Part shown: positions 48,243 through 59,400 of the stretch, piece by piece | Numbering within the stretch: position 1 is the stretch's first letter | How the letters are laid out: the number at the start of each line of letters is the position of its first letter | NCBI GenBank assembly: GCA_031213475.1 | Contig: JARUPZ010000004.1 | Coordinates: 1,785,501 to 1,849,500, forward strand | DNA length: 64,000 bases | From: Nereocystis luetkeana | Taxonomy: Eukaryota; Sar; Phaeophyceae; Laminariales; Laminariaceae | Reading direction: 5' to 3' | The notes under the pieces: model-generated | The model's database searches: none | Told to the model about the DNA's origin: nothing | The model's input: the letters and a program-made list of their open reading frames with translations, nothing else | Program-made: the position numbers and the translations under genes

Positions 48243-50262
48243 AGAATCTTAAATCGCGTTGACGATCTGACTGCGTCGTGACGTTTCCACGTTGCCATAA
48301 ATAAATGACCACTGGGCTGAAATGATACTATGTTTCTGTGTTCGCTGCGTGTGACACGTATGAAACGCTCCTCCACAGCTCTTCTTCCGATCGATGTCGA
48401 ATAATAACTCATGGAATACCTGATCCAGAATAATTCACGAATTCCTGGCCCAGCGAGCGACCGCTGTCTAGGTGCAAGCCACGGGCCCTGTATGTTCGCG
48501 TGTCCTACCAGTCTGCCTGCACCGTTCCGTGCGGTATCCACCTCGACCTGGTACTCCCACAAGCGCGAGTAACCAAACAGCGCCCGCTGCTGCTGTCGAA
48601 GTGACTACGTACTACTGATACGTACCCAGCCAAAGGATATGAACCATTACGCCTAATAATTCGGTCTACAACAACAACAACAACAGTTAAACAACAAACT
48701 ACAGATAATTATCATATCGGTTCCCGATCTGTAATATTATCTTCCTATGTTTCTGTTTTTTTGCCGTTAGAGCTGAAATAGCTGCAACGTGTTGCTACTA
48801 CAATAATACCGTTTGCCTCTATTACTAGGATACGTACATATTTTACTAGCGTAACGGTTGGTCCTGCCATTGCTTTAATCATAAAATGTGTCTGTTGTTC
48901 TGGACTCTGGGGTCCATAACTGGTAACTGGTGTTGAACTTTAACGGGAGTGGCGGAGTAGCAATATACGAAGCTTTTACCGTTGTTCCGATTCCGGAGAG
49001 ACCCCCAAGCAGTTTACGATGGTTATCAAATGGGGGCATTAACACGCCAAGGAATTAATAATACGCTGAAAGGTGCGACACACCCTTCACCAGGACCCAC
49101 CCCGCTCAGGGCCACATAGATAGGCTTGCACCCCCTGAGACCAGGGACAATTTTAGGACGGAAACGATCGACGGAAAAAATCGACTTTCCGTCAAAATCC
49201 ATAGTCCACCACATCCAGCACGCCTTGGTTGTGACCACGGGGGGATGGTGGAAGATCACACAAATCATGCCCGGTATGGTGCTGGTACCTAGTATGGTAA
49301 CGGTACCTTACCTGTCTTCCTTTTGGCCTAATATGGCCTGATATCGATACCTCGCACCAGTCCTCGTCGTTGTTTTCATTGTTAACCCCTACATTGATAT
49401 TGAAATATGGTGCTTGTTTTGTGTGTTTACTATTAATATATGTTTCGTTATGCTACTAACATGTATATGTCATGCTGCTTACCGAAACCATTCGACCTGA
49501 TGATTGAATGAGTATCACTACAGTACAGTACTGCGTTACATATTACGTTGCACCTTTTTTGTGTGCGTGCCAGCCAACACAGGATTATTACTGGGTAAAG
49601 CCTTTATCGTGCATGTACATTTTCTGCGAAAACATCTAGGAATTCCGCTGATAATATAACGTAGCTTTACTCGCTAGAGGCTGTGCCGACACTGTTGCCC
49701 AGCGTAACTTTGTACACTACATCTACATTTAGTTTGCGAAAGACCTCTGAACAATAGAGTAACATACTGTTCACGATACATTCGGCATGTACTTTGACCC
49801 CATAACGTGTGTCACGACAACATACTATCGTCCAGCGAAAATCGAAACTTTACATCACGCGCAATGGGCTGCCGATTCAACACACACTGCCGCCAATATT
49901 GATACTCCACAACACGCTAACTTTTGGTTAGACGATCGACGAACGATATCATCACGTGCTAACACGATGTCATCACATCACCTACAAATAAATGCCATCA
50001 CGTTGTAACGTAATGTTGCGATCTTATTTCGTTGATGCCTATCGTTAACATCAAATAAATGTAAAGGAAGTTACGTTGTCCAAGGTGTGAAAAAATCATC
50101 AAACCTCGTCCTCGCAAGGTTGGTGTTATGTTTGATCGTGCGTTCTACGGGGCGTGTAGGTTCCAGAGTAACCTACAGTTACGTTCTAGAGCGGTCTACA
50201 AAATGGGTCGGTTATATTCCAGTATGTCATCAGAGATTGAAGCTAGGCACCCGATGAATGAA
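48243..50262. other. No supported gene
   Basis: Unique sequence with a small (AAC)n run at 48669-48690. Part of a 170-codon minus frame (48562-48050) runs into the TIR element and the MITE, so it is not a gene. Confidence 0.45.
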
Positions 50263-50605
50263 TGTTATAAGGATTACCTTGAGCTGGGTAATCGATCGAT
50301 CTTTTACCCCTATAGCTCAGTAGGTAACACCTTCACATTTGACGACGTCCAGGTCACGGGTTCGAACCTCACTTCGAACGTTTCTTTTACAGAAACGCTT
50401 GCGCGTGCACACCAAAAAAACACATCTCCCTGGTTCCCCAGGTAATGAAACGAAGCGGGTAGGTCAGCGTACGGACGTATGTATACGGTTCCGACGCCCC
50501 AAAGATCCCGCCGTTCTGAGGGGGGGAGAGTGTTATAAGGATTACCTTGGGCTGGGTAATCGATCGATCTTTTACCCCTATAGCTCAGTAGGTAACACCT
50601 TCACA
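50263..50605 (+). mobile_element. Miniature LTR element (TRIM/SMART type), looks whole
   Basis: Two 75-bp direct terminal repeats, 50263-50337 and 50531-50605, almost identical, each starting TGTTATAAGG and ending TTCACA (TG...CA). A purine tract (GAGGGGGGGAGAG) lies directly before the second repeat, as expected for a plus-strand primer. Flanking bases TGAA occur on both sides (50259-50262 and 50606-50609), a 4-bp target duplication. The ~190-bp interior has no coding capacity. Near-identical ends suggest a young insertion. The parent autonomous element is not in the window. Confidence 0.72.
50307..50400 (+). other. tRNA-like Pol III box motifs inside the TRIM
   Basis: TATAGCTCAGTAGGTAACAC resembles an A box and, 40-odd bases on, GGTTCGAACC a B box. 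The D-arm and T-arm do not pair properly, so this is not a functional tRNA gene. It may be chance, a tRNA-derived part, or linked to the primer-binding site. Confidence 0.35.
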
Positions 50606-50609
50606 TGAA

Positions 50610-52504
50610 TTTGAAGGCGATAGACTGAGGGCAAGGATTCTTGTTGAATCAGGCGGCGTGCGCGTCGACATACAGTTATCGATTGCATGTATGTACGTGA
50701 AGGTTCCACCGTAGGCGTTCGATATATCTCCTTTGGGCTACTCCAAAAACGTTCACAAATCTCCTACCCAGACAAACCAACCCTCATAGCACTCGACTCT
50801 GGCCCCATGGAAAGTTGGACCTTCAGGTGCGGTCCAGAAGTAGCGATCAAGGTGGTAACAACTCTCGGTTCGAATTTCCCTGGACGCGAGGAGAGGTTAT
50901 CAATTTTGTACCGACGGAGCCATTCGTTCAGCTTTTATATACTACTGTGGCCTCTGGACTACTACTGGTAAACTGCCATGGATGAGGTAATGGGGGGGGT
51001 TCACGTTCGAGTTTGAAACGCCGGGGACCACCCTATTATTTTGCAATCTGAAGCGAGTATTCTTTCTGGCTTCGGGACATGAACCACTCTGGGCTTATAT
51101 ACTGAGCTGAACCATTTTCTTTAAGGAAGTCAAACGTCTGCGCGAAGTAAGTACAGAGCCATTCGCTCGAGTGGCATGGGCACTCAGGTTGGTCTAAATA
51201 AGAAAGCCCACTTACTTGAATGTTTGGAAATACACCAAATGGTCTGTTTTTTAACTTTTTTTTGTACAGCAGCGATCCTATTTAATTTATGGTACGATGC
51301 CGCCATATATATATCATGACTCCGAGCATAACTTCAGTTTTAGTATTCAGACCATCTCCCGACCGATGTATAGCTTGTTAGTTATGGCTTCTAAGAGTCG
51401 TTGGGAGCCTTGGATAGATATGAATGAGAAGAGGCGGGCGTTGCAATATTTCCATCAAGAAACAAAATTGTCCTTCCGCAAATATTTAGGCAATCCCAGA
51501 GCTTCTGTTTTGGGTATTTATTTTGACTCGGCTGTGACCGCTCAGGGCACTACGGACGGTCAAACTAGAGACCCCAGTCGGTTCGCCTAGCGGTTACCGT
51601 CGCCGTCGGAAGTCTGAATTGAACCGATATCACCAGCCTGGGAAACTCCGATTGTTATTACCTCGATCACGAGTGACACGTCGTGTGAGGCGTCGGTTTT
51701 CAGTAAGAATAAATCTGCGTGATTAAAAAGGCGTCGGGTCGATCCGACATCCCACACAAGTATGTTACCCATGACCGATAGTAGTGTCGAAAGCTGACGT
51801 AAGAGATGGTCGCAAGAGATGGTCGGAGGTCCATGGTGTGGTGGGAAGTAATGAGAAGTCGAAATAGACCAGAAAGGGTAGTGCGACTGGCAAAAACACG
51901 GTGGTTTTGGGTTTGCGAAAGACGGCAGTTGTCCCATATGTTTCGCCGAAGGGGCCCCTGAAACGGTGTGGTGAAAGGATGGCCGCCCTACTGTACTACC
52001 AGCCAACAGGGCAAACATATATATGCCGAATCAATATAGGTATCCTTCAAACAACGAACAACAGTGATAGCGAGCCTGATTAGTGTTTCGTGAGATCGAA
52101 CGAGTGAAGCGAGTCGGGCATCCAGTAACCGGACATACATTTGAGTACGTAGAACCAAAGTCGCAACTGGGTTTCTTCGCTTTCGATGTCGATCACACTG
52201 TGCGACTGGCTCTGATCAGTTTGGAAAGACACTGAAAAAGTGAAGCGAACAGACCAACCGGTAAAGGGCGTTCTGAACACACCCCAGAAATATTTGCGAC
52301 TCAAGTTCTTCGATTCCGATGTCGATAATATCGCGCGATGGAATTTGGTAGATCAGTTGTGACCTCACAGCCCAATATATATGATAAGTCCTGCTACGCA
52401 GCTATTGAATCGAGGTAGTCGGCCGAGATCGACAGGTATACGAATGCCCCCAACACTTGGAACAGCCATGAGAACGTGAGGGGACGTTCGTGGACGCGTT
52501 AAGT
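50610..52504. other. Spacer upstream of gene C
   Basis: Apart from the candidate frame at 51297 there is an ATG-started 143-codon minus frame (52018-51587) without known motifs, and a short open stretch near 52084-52233 reading RVGHPVTGHTFEYVEPK. A weak internal duplication (TTCTTCG...CGATGTCGAT) occurs at about 52170 and 52310. Confidence 0.4.
51297..51590 (+). CDS. Unidentified ATG-started frame, 97 codons
   Basis: The translation (for example WEPWIDMNEKRRALQYF and YLGNPRASVLGIYF) has a balanced composition without low complexity, unlike most chance frames here. No signal peptide, no membrane segment, no known motif. No paralog elsewhere in the window. It may be an exon of an unrecognised gene or chance; I lean towards chance. 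Confidence 0.18.
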   Translation: MPPYIYHDSEHNFSFSIQTISRPMYSLLVMASKSRWEPWIDMNEKRRALQYFHQETKLSFRKYLGNPRASVLGIYFDSAVTAQGTTDGQTRDPSRFA

Positions 52505-52735
52505 CCGCCGATCCCTCCGTACGCGTATACCCCCTAACGTCCGACTCTTAAGAGTGCCACACTTACGCTTATTATGGGGCATTTCTTAGTAAGTAGGCAG
52601 CATGATAAATTGTTTTTCCGTGAACAAGCTAAGCGAGCGCATCTAGCAGGAAACAACCCACGCCCCTACTCTCTCACTTCCCTACCTTCTTCTCTGCCCC
52701 CCGTGGCCAGCCGCCCTTCATTTTCCAGCCAGGTA
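52505..52735 (+). promoter_or_regulatory. Conserved upstream block of gene C (promoter plus probable non-coding exon 1)
   Basis: Contains CCGTACGCGTATACCCCC with AACGTCCGACT following (about 52517-52547, matching A closely), CGCCCCTACTCTCTCACTT (52661-52679), and a donor AGCCAG|GTAAGCCC after 52732. A CTGCAG acceptor ends at 53428, 12 nt above the ATG at 53441. Spacing to the start codon matches A and B. Confidence 0.55.
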
Positions 52736-53440
52736 AGCCCATGGGAAAAATGAGTGATCTGTTGCATAGTAGGTCCGACGTTCTGCTCATGATACGAACC
52801 GGGTACCATACACCTTGGGCATTTATCGATGAACTCATTGCTGTGTGTAGGGCTTGGGACGTACGTTGAAAAGTGAGCTCTGGAGCTGCGCGAGCGGCTC
52901 TACCGAAGACGTATATATCTGCACATATTTAGCCCAACAATTCGTGGATCGAGCTGCAATCAATAGGGTTTGCTGTTGTCTGTTGACGAGTAACGGTCGT
53001 CTCGGCTGTGGTGTCTAAAGGAAAGGACTGTAGAGGCGGGTCCAGGTTCTGTGTGAATCGCCCTCGCTGAAAGACAAACAGATGCACCGCTGTTGTGGCA
53101 GTCCGCTCGAGGGTCAAGGAAAACTCGATACCAGGAGAAGTCCTTGTAGCCCGTCACGAAACGTCAAAACACCGAAAGGGCACAGGTAACGCGTAGTCCA
53201 CTAAAAAACACGTCATACGTACCATATACGAGGGTCCACATTGTCATGTAAAAAAGGAGCATGTAAGAGAGGTGCATAATTACCACAATGATATTGATGG
53301 TGCACAGATTATGCGAGTTGAATTTCTGCTCGTGCACAGAGCTCACCGAAACGGAGAGTCAACTACTTGCTTTTATCGAGTACATAAAAACCGTTGGTTT
53401 CCTTTGATGTCGAACAGGACAACTGCAGCTAGGAATCGCA

Positions 53441-56400
53441 ATGGTGGTGTCTCAGATCAAGCTGGTGGGTATGCTGAGCGTGCTCACTGTCACCAGTGTG
53501 ATGGTCCAATCATCATGTGTTCAGCTCAACGCGACGGAGCTCTCATCGTGCCCTTGCGACGGTGCCACCTTGACCTTCACTCTAGAAGGAAAGACGACTC
53601 TAGCGGCCCATACGGTGAGAGAGTTGGTGTATACGTGTGCTCGGCCAGCAGCAACTACTTACAGGCGAGGTCCATCGTACTCTATAAACAGACACATGTT
53701 CAACCCGAACAAAGGTTTTGCGTAAGAAGAGAGGGTTCAAGCTGAACGCCCGAGATCGTATAGGTCACGAATACAAGTCGCCTGCGAAAACCCTCGAATG
53801 TCGCGTATTCGGTGTGATACTCACCCCCGTGAAAGTGGCACACGATGGAATGGGCATTTTGTCACGCGAAGGAAGCAGCCTGATAGAACTGGCACCGCAT
53901 GCTGCTTTGTGTCCCGGCGAACAACACATCTTGAAAAAAATAAAAATTGCCAGGCGTGCCATTTGGAAAAAAACGACTGATTTCTCATACTTGTTCGTAC
54001 AGGCAGGCCGGCTCCAGTTGGTACTTTTAACTGCTGCTTGGTGCTATTACCTGCAGTAGTATATATATACTACTGAGAATGCTCCTATTATTACGGGGGA
54101 CCATAGTGAATAGGACCAAATAGTTTGAGTAAAAAAAGGTAAATATATACTGGTAGAGTTTTTTGTAGACCATAGGTCCTATAAACTCTAGGTCCCCCGT
54201 CATACTTTTATTACTCTCAATATTAATGTTGCTTCTATCATTACTAGTAAAAGTAGTACTACGATTAATGATCGTTTTTTTGTGCTTCTGGAGAATTTCA
54301 TGAATAGTGACAGAACGCCCCCGTATCTTGATACGCATCTCCAATTACTTCCAAACCTTGGAAACTCCCCGATAATATAAATGACCGTAACACCTCTTGT
54401 CTACTGGTACAGTTCTAGTCGTACTATTGCTATTATAGACGTATTAAAGACTCGAGAACATGAGATACAGTGGGTCTAAATGCTTCGCCCAGGCTTGGAT
54501 ATACAGTAGTGTTTTTTTTTATATATTTTGCGATACAGAACTCGATAAATGCCTTTGGTGAACGATCACCCTATCGAACCGAAATTTTACCGTTTTGAGC
54601 AACACGCGGCTTAGGCGTACGGTAGTTCAAATTGTTGAAGCCAAACGACTGGTCGGAAGCATGCACATGAGAGCATTCTCCGCCAACACGCCTGAAGGCG
54701 AAATCTTCGAGGCTCTGACGGAGAATGCTGAGGATACTGGCTGGGTACGACCGCTGGCTGGGGCAGGAGGTCTCCACGAGTCCAACATATACTTCGATGG
54801 AGGTGCCGCAGAATATTACAGTATTTCATGGAAACTTAAAACATCGACAGGGTGCCGTGTGGACCACCACAGATTCCACGTGAAGTTTAAATACCTACCT
54901 GGTGCATGCAGTGCTGGCCCCTCTGCAATGCCTGTATGCGCCATTCTACATGACCGGAGCAATGGCACCAGCGCTACGCCGTACACAGCCATGCACGTGC
55001 TGACTAGTTAATCCCATCTGTGACAGTCGATTCCACATACACTATTATTGCGCCCAGCCGGCACTACTCAACCGGCACTTTCGCGGGGCCATTGTTGTAC
55101 CTGGTATGCACCTGCTACTGCGGTACCCAGTGCACATAGGTATCGGTACACGCAACGGCAGTAGTTAACTTATGAATAAAAAACAGGGCCTGTCCCGGGG
55201 TTGACCGCGCGGATCGAGGAATGGTGGTGATTGTGGAGTAAACAATGACAAAGCGCCATACGAGTTACAAACTCAAGGCGAATCGAATGAGGGTGGTATT
55301 TTTCCATTTTCCGGAGTGGAAAGGGCGGCAGGACGACGAGAGTTTTACCGTAGGACTTCGAAAAGTCTTACAATAGCGACGCAGGCACTAAAGCGTCCCC
55401 TGGTTACCGCGTTTCCAGTCGGTGATATATCAAGATGTTTTATCGGAACGGAAAAACGCATCGCCAGTTTTAAAACGCTGCGTTTGCAACTTCGGCTCGT
55501 TTGTGAGTACCAGAAAGCGACGGTGACTCGAAAGAAGTCCGTCACAGCAGCTTGTGTTTCCCTCGAGATTGATGTCCTACCTGTTCGTAAGAGACACCCA
55601 CATACATCTGAACTTAGAGGTGCTGAAGTGGTCGAAATAGGTCGGGATTTGTGGTGCCCAGTATGAGGCAAAACCCAACACCCGACTGAACGTTTGCACC
55701 TCACTTGCGGATGTCTACAGCTCCTCACAGGGTACGACAGACCGCTAAATAGAGGGATGCTCTTGGTGGGAGGCGTGAGGGTGACGGGAGCACCAGAAGG
55801 CAGTTATAGTCACCCAGAAGCGACTGACGAGGTGTTTTCGTGTACTCGAAGTTGGAAGCGAGTAACACCAAAAGCTCCCTAAAACAGTAATTTTTCATTT
55901 TGCGCAAGGAAGGGGGCATAGCACAACGGTTACATCACCGATAAATCTATGGTTTTCACTATAATAATGTTTCTGTTACCCAAGGTGGATGGCGTATCTC
56001 GTAGAGAGTCGTCGTCGAGAACAGGGCGGGAGGGAAAACTTCGTTATCATGATCGATAGTAATTTCTTGGGCCCAAACAACGGCAAACAAGGGCTAAAAG
56101 ATGTTTTAATTTCGCATAAACTATTCCACATCCACGAACACGGAACTTGGACGCAAAATCGCGTGATATTTTTCCACGTTTATGAATATGCTCCCGAAAC
56201 GCCTACGCGCGGGTACTTGATGATGCATTCCTGAAGGTAACGGCGTCCCTTTAAGGACAAACCTTGATTCCAAAATACGAACCAGGTATGATGCTACTAT
56301 GCTATTTAGTATTATTCCTACTGTCACGGTGACCTACCCCCGTTCCCGCGTTGTTTAAATTCCTGGGGGGCGAGGGAGACGGTTTTGACGGGATCTACGA

Positions 56401-59400
56401 TCAAGCCATTCTATGAAAGTCAAGTTTGAATAAATTCGAACACGCGTCCGAAATGACGCCAATTGCGAAGGCGCTACCTAAAGAGCAATAGGGGCAAAAC
56501 CTGTACTAGCCATGGGGGAATACTCACAACACTCTTCCCCCTTTCTGAACGACGGGATCTTTGGGTCGACGACTACTCCTGGAACAATATCAGTACAACA
56601 ACAGTACCATTTGTTTCGCTGCTACTATACTACCACGAACATTGCTGTACTACTGTACTATTGCGTACACTACTAGATATATGTATGCTCATCTACTGCA
56701 AATATCACAACGACAGTATTGCAGAGTAAACATACCCTTGCAGAGCCCACACTCGTGGGATACGTACATAAACGAAACAACTTTTTTACATACTACAACA
56801 GCCATTTAATAGAGATGCCCCCGTTTGCTCCTCCTCTCGAAGGTGAACCTGGTCCTCGTTCTTGACGGATCAAGCAGCGTCCTGCCGAGTGATTTTGCTC
56901 TAGAGCAAGGCTTTGCTATGGACGCCGTCGCTGCCTTTGCCGACAGAAACTTGTTCGACAACGGAGGCATGGCATCGTACGTGCAGTACGCAAAACATCT
57001 GGCTTCCTCCGCTTCGTTTGACTCTCCCCAAGACTTTAACGAGTTTGTCGGTACCGACATGCAAGCTCGAGGAGGCACGACCACGTCTATCGGTATTAAG
57101 GAAGGCACCCGGCTCCTTGGCGATAATCCTGCTAGCGCGTCGTTTATGATTGTGATCACCGACGGTAAAAGCGGCGTCATCCCCGCCACCAAAAGTGCAG
57201 CAGACGCAGCCAGGGCTGAAGGAACAACCGTGTTTGCTGTGGGAGTAGGTGGGTCGGCATCACATGGCAGTAGTAGTAGCTGTCGATTTAGGCAGAGTGC
57301 AGAATTGTCGCGATCATCGCGTTTCACCGACGCGTACAACTTGACGAAGCCGTTATACCCTGCGCCTAGAATATGTACAAGTGGAGATCTGTTTCGACCC
57401 AGGACGAATCGAAGAAGGATGAAAACCAACAAAAGGAGCAGTGAACGGGGATACAACAGAGGTAGCGCCATTTCGGTCAAACAAACTTTTGACTGAATGT
57501 GTTCCGTGCAACTGTAAAACTACCCGACACCGTTGCGATTCCATTTATTTGTGTTATCCACTCCAGCTCAACAAAGCCGACGTGAGGGAATTTCAAACGC
57601 GACGCACTACACAGATCGCGCTGAAGGCTAGACGACTGCGACCGGACGGCCTACAAGAGACGGCCCCTTTAGAATGCCGCCTGAACTCGCGCATACACAT
57701 CGGATATTCGGAAGAAAGCAACAATGAAACAATCATTATTACACACATTACATACTTGGGGCATGGGTTACTTCGGGTAGGGTAGGCGTACATTGTGTCG
57801 CTTCTTGGATGATCTATCCGTTTTAAAAATCTTGAAGGGAGTAGGAGCCTGCACTCTTAGGATCTACCCCTACCGTACGTCAGTGAAGACATATTTGCGG
57901 TTCTTAGTTCTCTGTGTTAGCGTACCCACGGCCTAGAGGTTGTGGTGTCAGCCGTAACAGACGTTATGCTGACACCGTGAACGCTTGAAATGCACGCCTT
58001 TGACCGCCCGTCGCAGGCAGCGAGACTGACGCTGTTGAACTTTTGGCAATCGGAGGCGACCAAGCCAACGTCTTCGAAGTCGAAGAGTTTGACCTGCTCA
58101 ATGGTAAGTCCCGGGCAAAAAAAGGCAAAACTGCAGTATCAGCATCGTTTTTCAAAGTCGGTGAAATGCATGTTGTCAATTACACTTGTGGAAGACCAGA
58201 TATATACTATATTAATTTACTACTAATAAGGCAACTTCACGCTACGGTCCGCACTTTAGGTCTCTCTCTTCGTGCGTAGGGTGTCATTGACACTGGTATT
58301 GGGCACGCACCTGGTACATGGTGCTGGATAAACACACGTGTTTCATTCTTCCTACAATATTCCGCACCCGTACACACGCGCTTGGTATATTAGTTGGAGA
58401 CAAAATAAGACTTTACTCAGCGTGCGCATATACTCTAGACTTTCACTTCTTTGTGAGATCCGGCCACACGTGTTGTTGAGACCTGATGCCGCGATTGTAC
58501 GGTACGAACTTCCTGCACTTAGTGTGATTTTTAGCCACGATTTCTTAGATGTTTCTCTCCCACAGCTTACGACGTGGAATTGCTTTCATTCGGTGCTAAC
58601 TCTAGTCACGACGTACCCGAATGAAACGCCTTTTCCGAAACAACACCCACGAAATTGCAGCCTTGGAATCCTCGACTAGTCTAGCTTTGTGTCCTACGAA
58701 CGCAAGTACTCGCGCCTCGAAACAGTTTTGGCTCGACGAACGGCTGCTGACTCTTGCTTGTAACCAGTGCATGTGCTCGATCTATACTCACGTGGTCGTC
58801 TCAGAAGTGGATAAGCAGCCATGGTACGATACTGCAGGAGTGTCACGTGTGCGTCCTGACCTGCTGCAGGCCTACACAGGATTGTCGCCACTTGCGACTG
58901 TTCAAAAGCTACTAGTACTGCTGTGCACTTAGTTTGTTTTCGCTGCAGCGTATGGTGAAATACCATACGCCGGTTTAAGAATTTGTTCAAGTAAAATTGC
59001 AACCGCCAATCACCAACCTTGGGTGGCGATAAGGTAATGAGGTAACATTGCCCCCAGTATAAAAGACAATACCATATATATGCGCACGACCGAAACTCTG
59101 CTCCTCATTCTGTTCCTGTACAACGTATGTACTGCACGATAATCAGCGGCCTTGGACAGCATCCTCTCCTCGAACGGAGGCATCGTCATACCCTGCGAAT
59201 CAACGGGAGCCACGGTCACGATTGAGTTCGGCGTGACTGTTGACTCGGCCACATTCGGAACCATCAAGAAAAAGACGGTCACGTTTTCCGTGGCTGATCT
59301 TGAGTCTACCCTCACGGACTTCGAAGTTATGCTTGACGTGTGCAACGAAGTCCCGGGTGGCAGCATTATCGTATCTGCGGACTATGAAGATGACCAGGAA

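Larger units (their letters stand above)
53615..56842 (+). other. Intron 1 of gene C with element insertions
   Basis: 3228 nt. It contains a foldback MITE at 54089-54204 followed by a 5'-truncated copy of the second foldback family (about 54262-54385). Open frames at 54595-55011, 55316-55666 and 55989-56234 (the last starts with ATG and reads MIDSNFLGPNNGKQGLKDV internally) were inspected; none shows a known domain. Confidence 0.6.

Noticed and set aside
48050-48562. 170-codon minus frame
   Set aside because: Crosses the end of the TIR element and enters the nested MITE, so it cannot be one gene.
50307-50400. A tRNA gene
   Set aside because: Box A and box B are present but the D and T arms and the acceptor stem do not pair, and box A lies in the terminal repeat of a TRIM.
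57249-57496. Extended C-terminus of the gene C vWA exon
   Set aside because: The open frame runs past the donor at 57248; exon length agreement with A and B and the in-phase 87-nt exon show it is intron.
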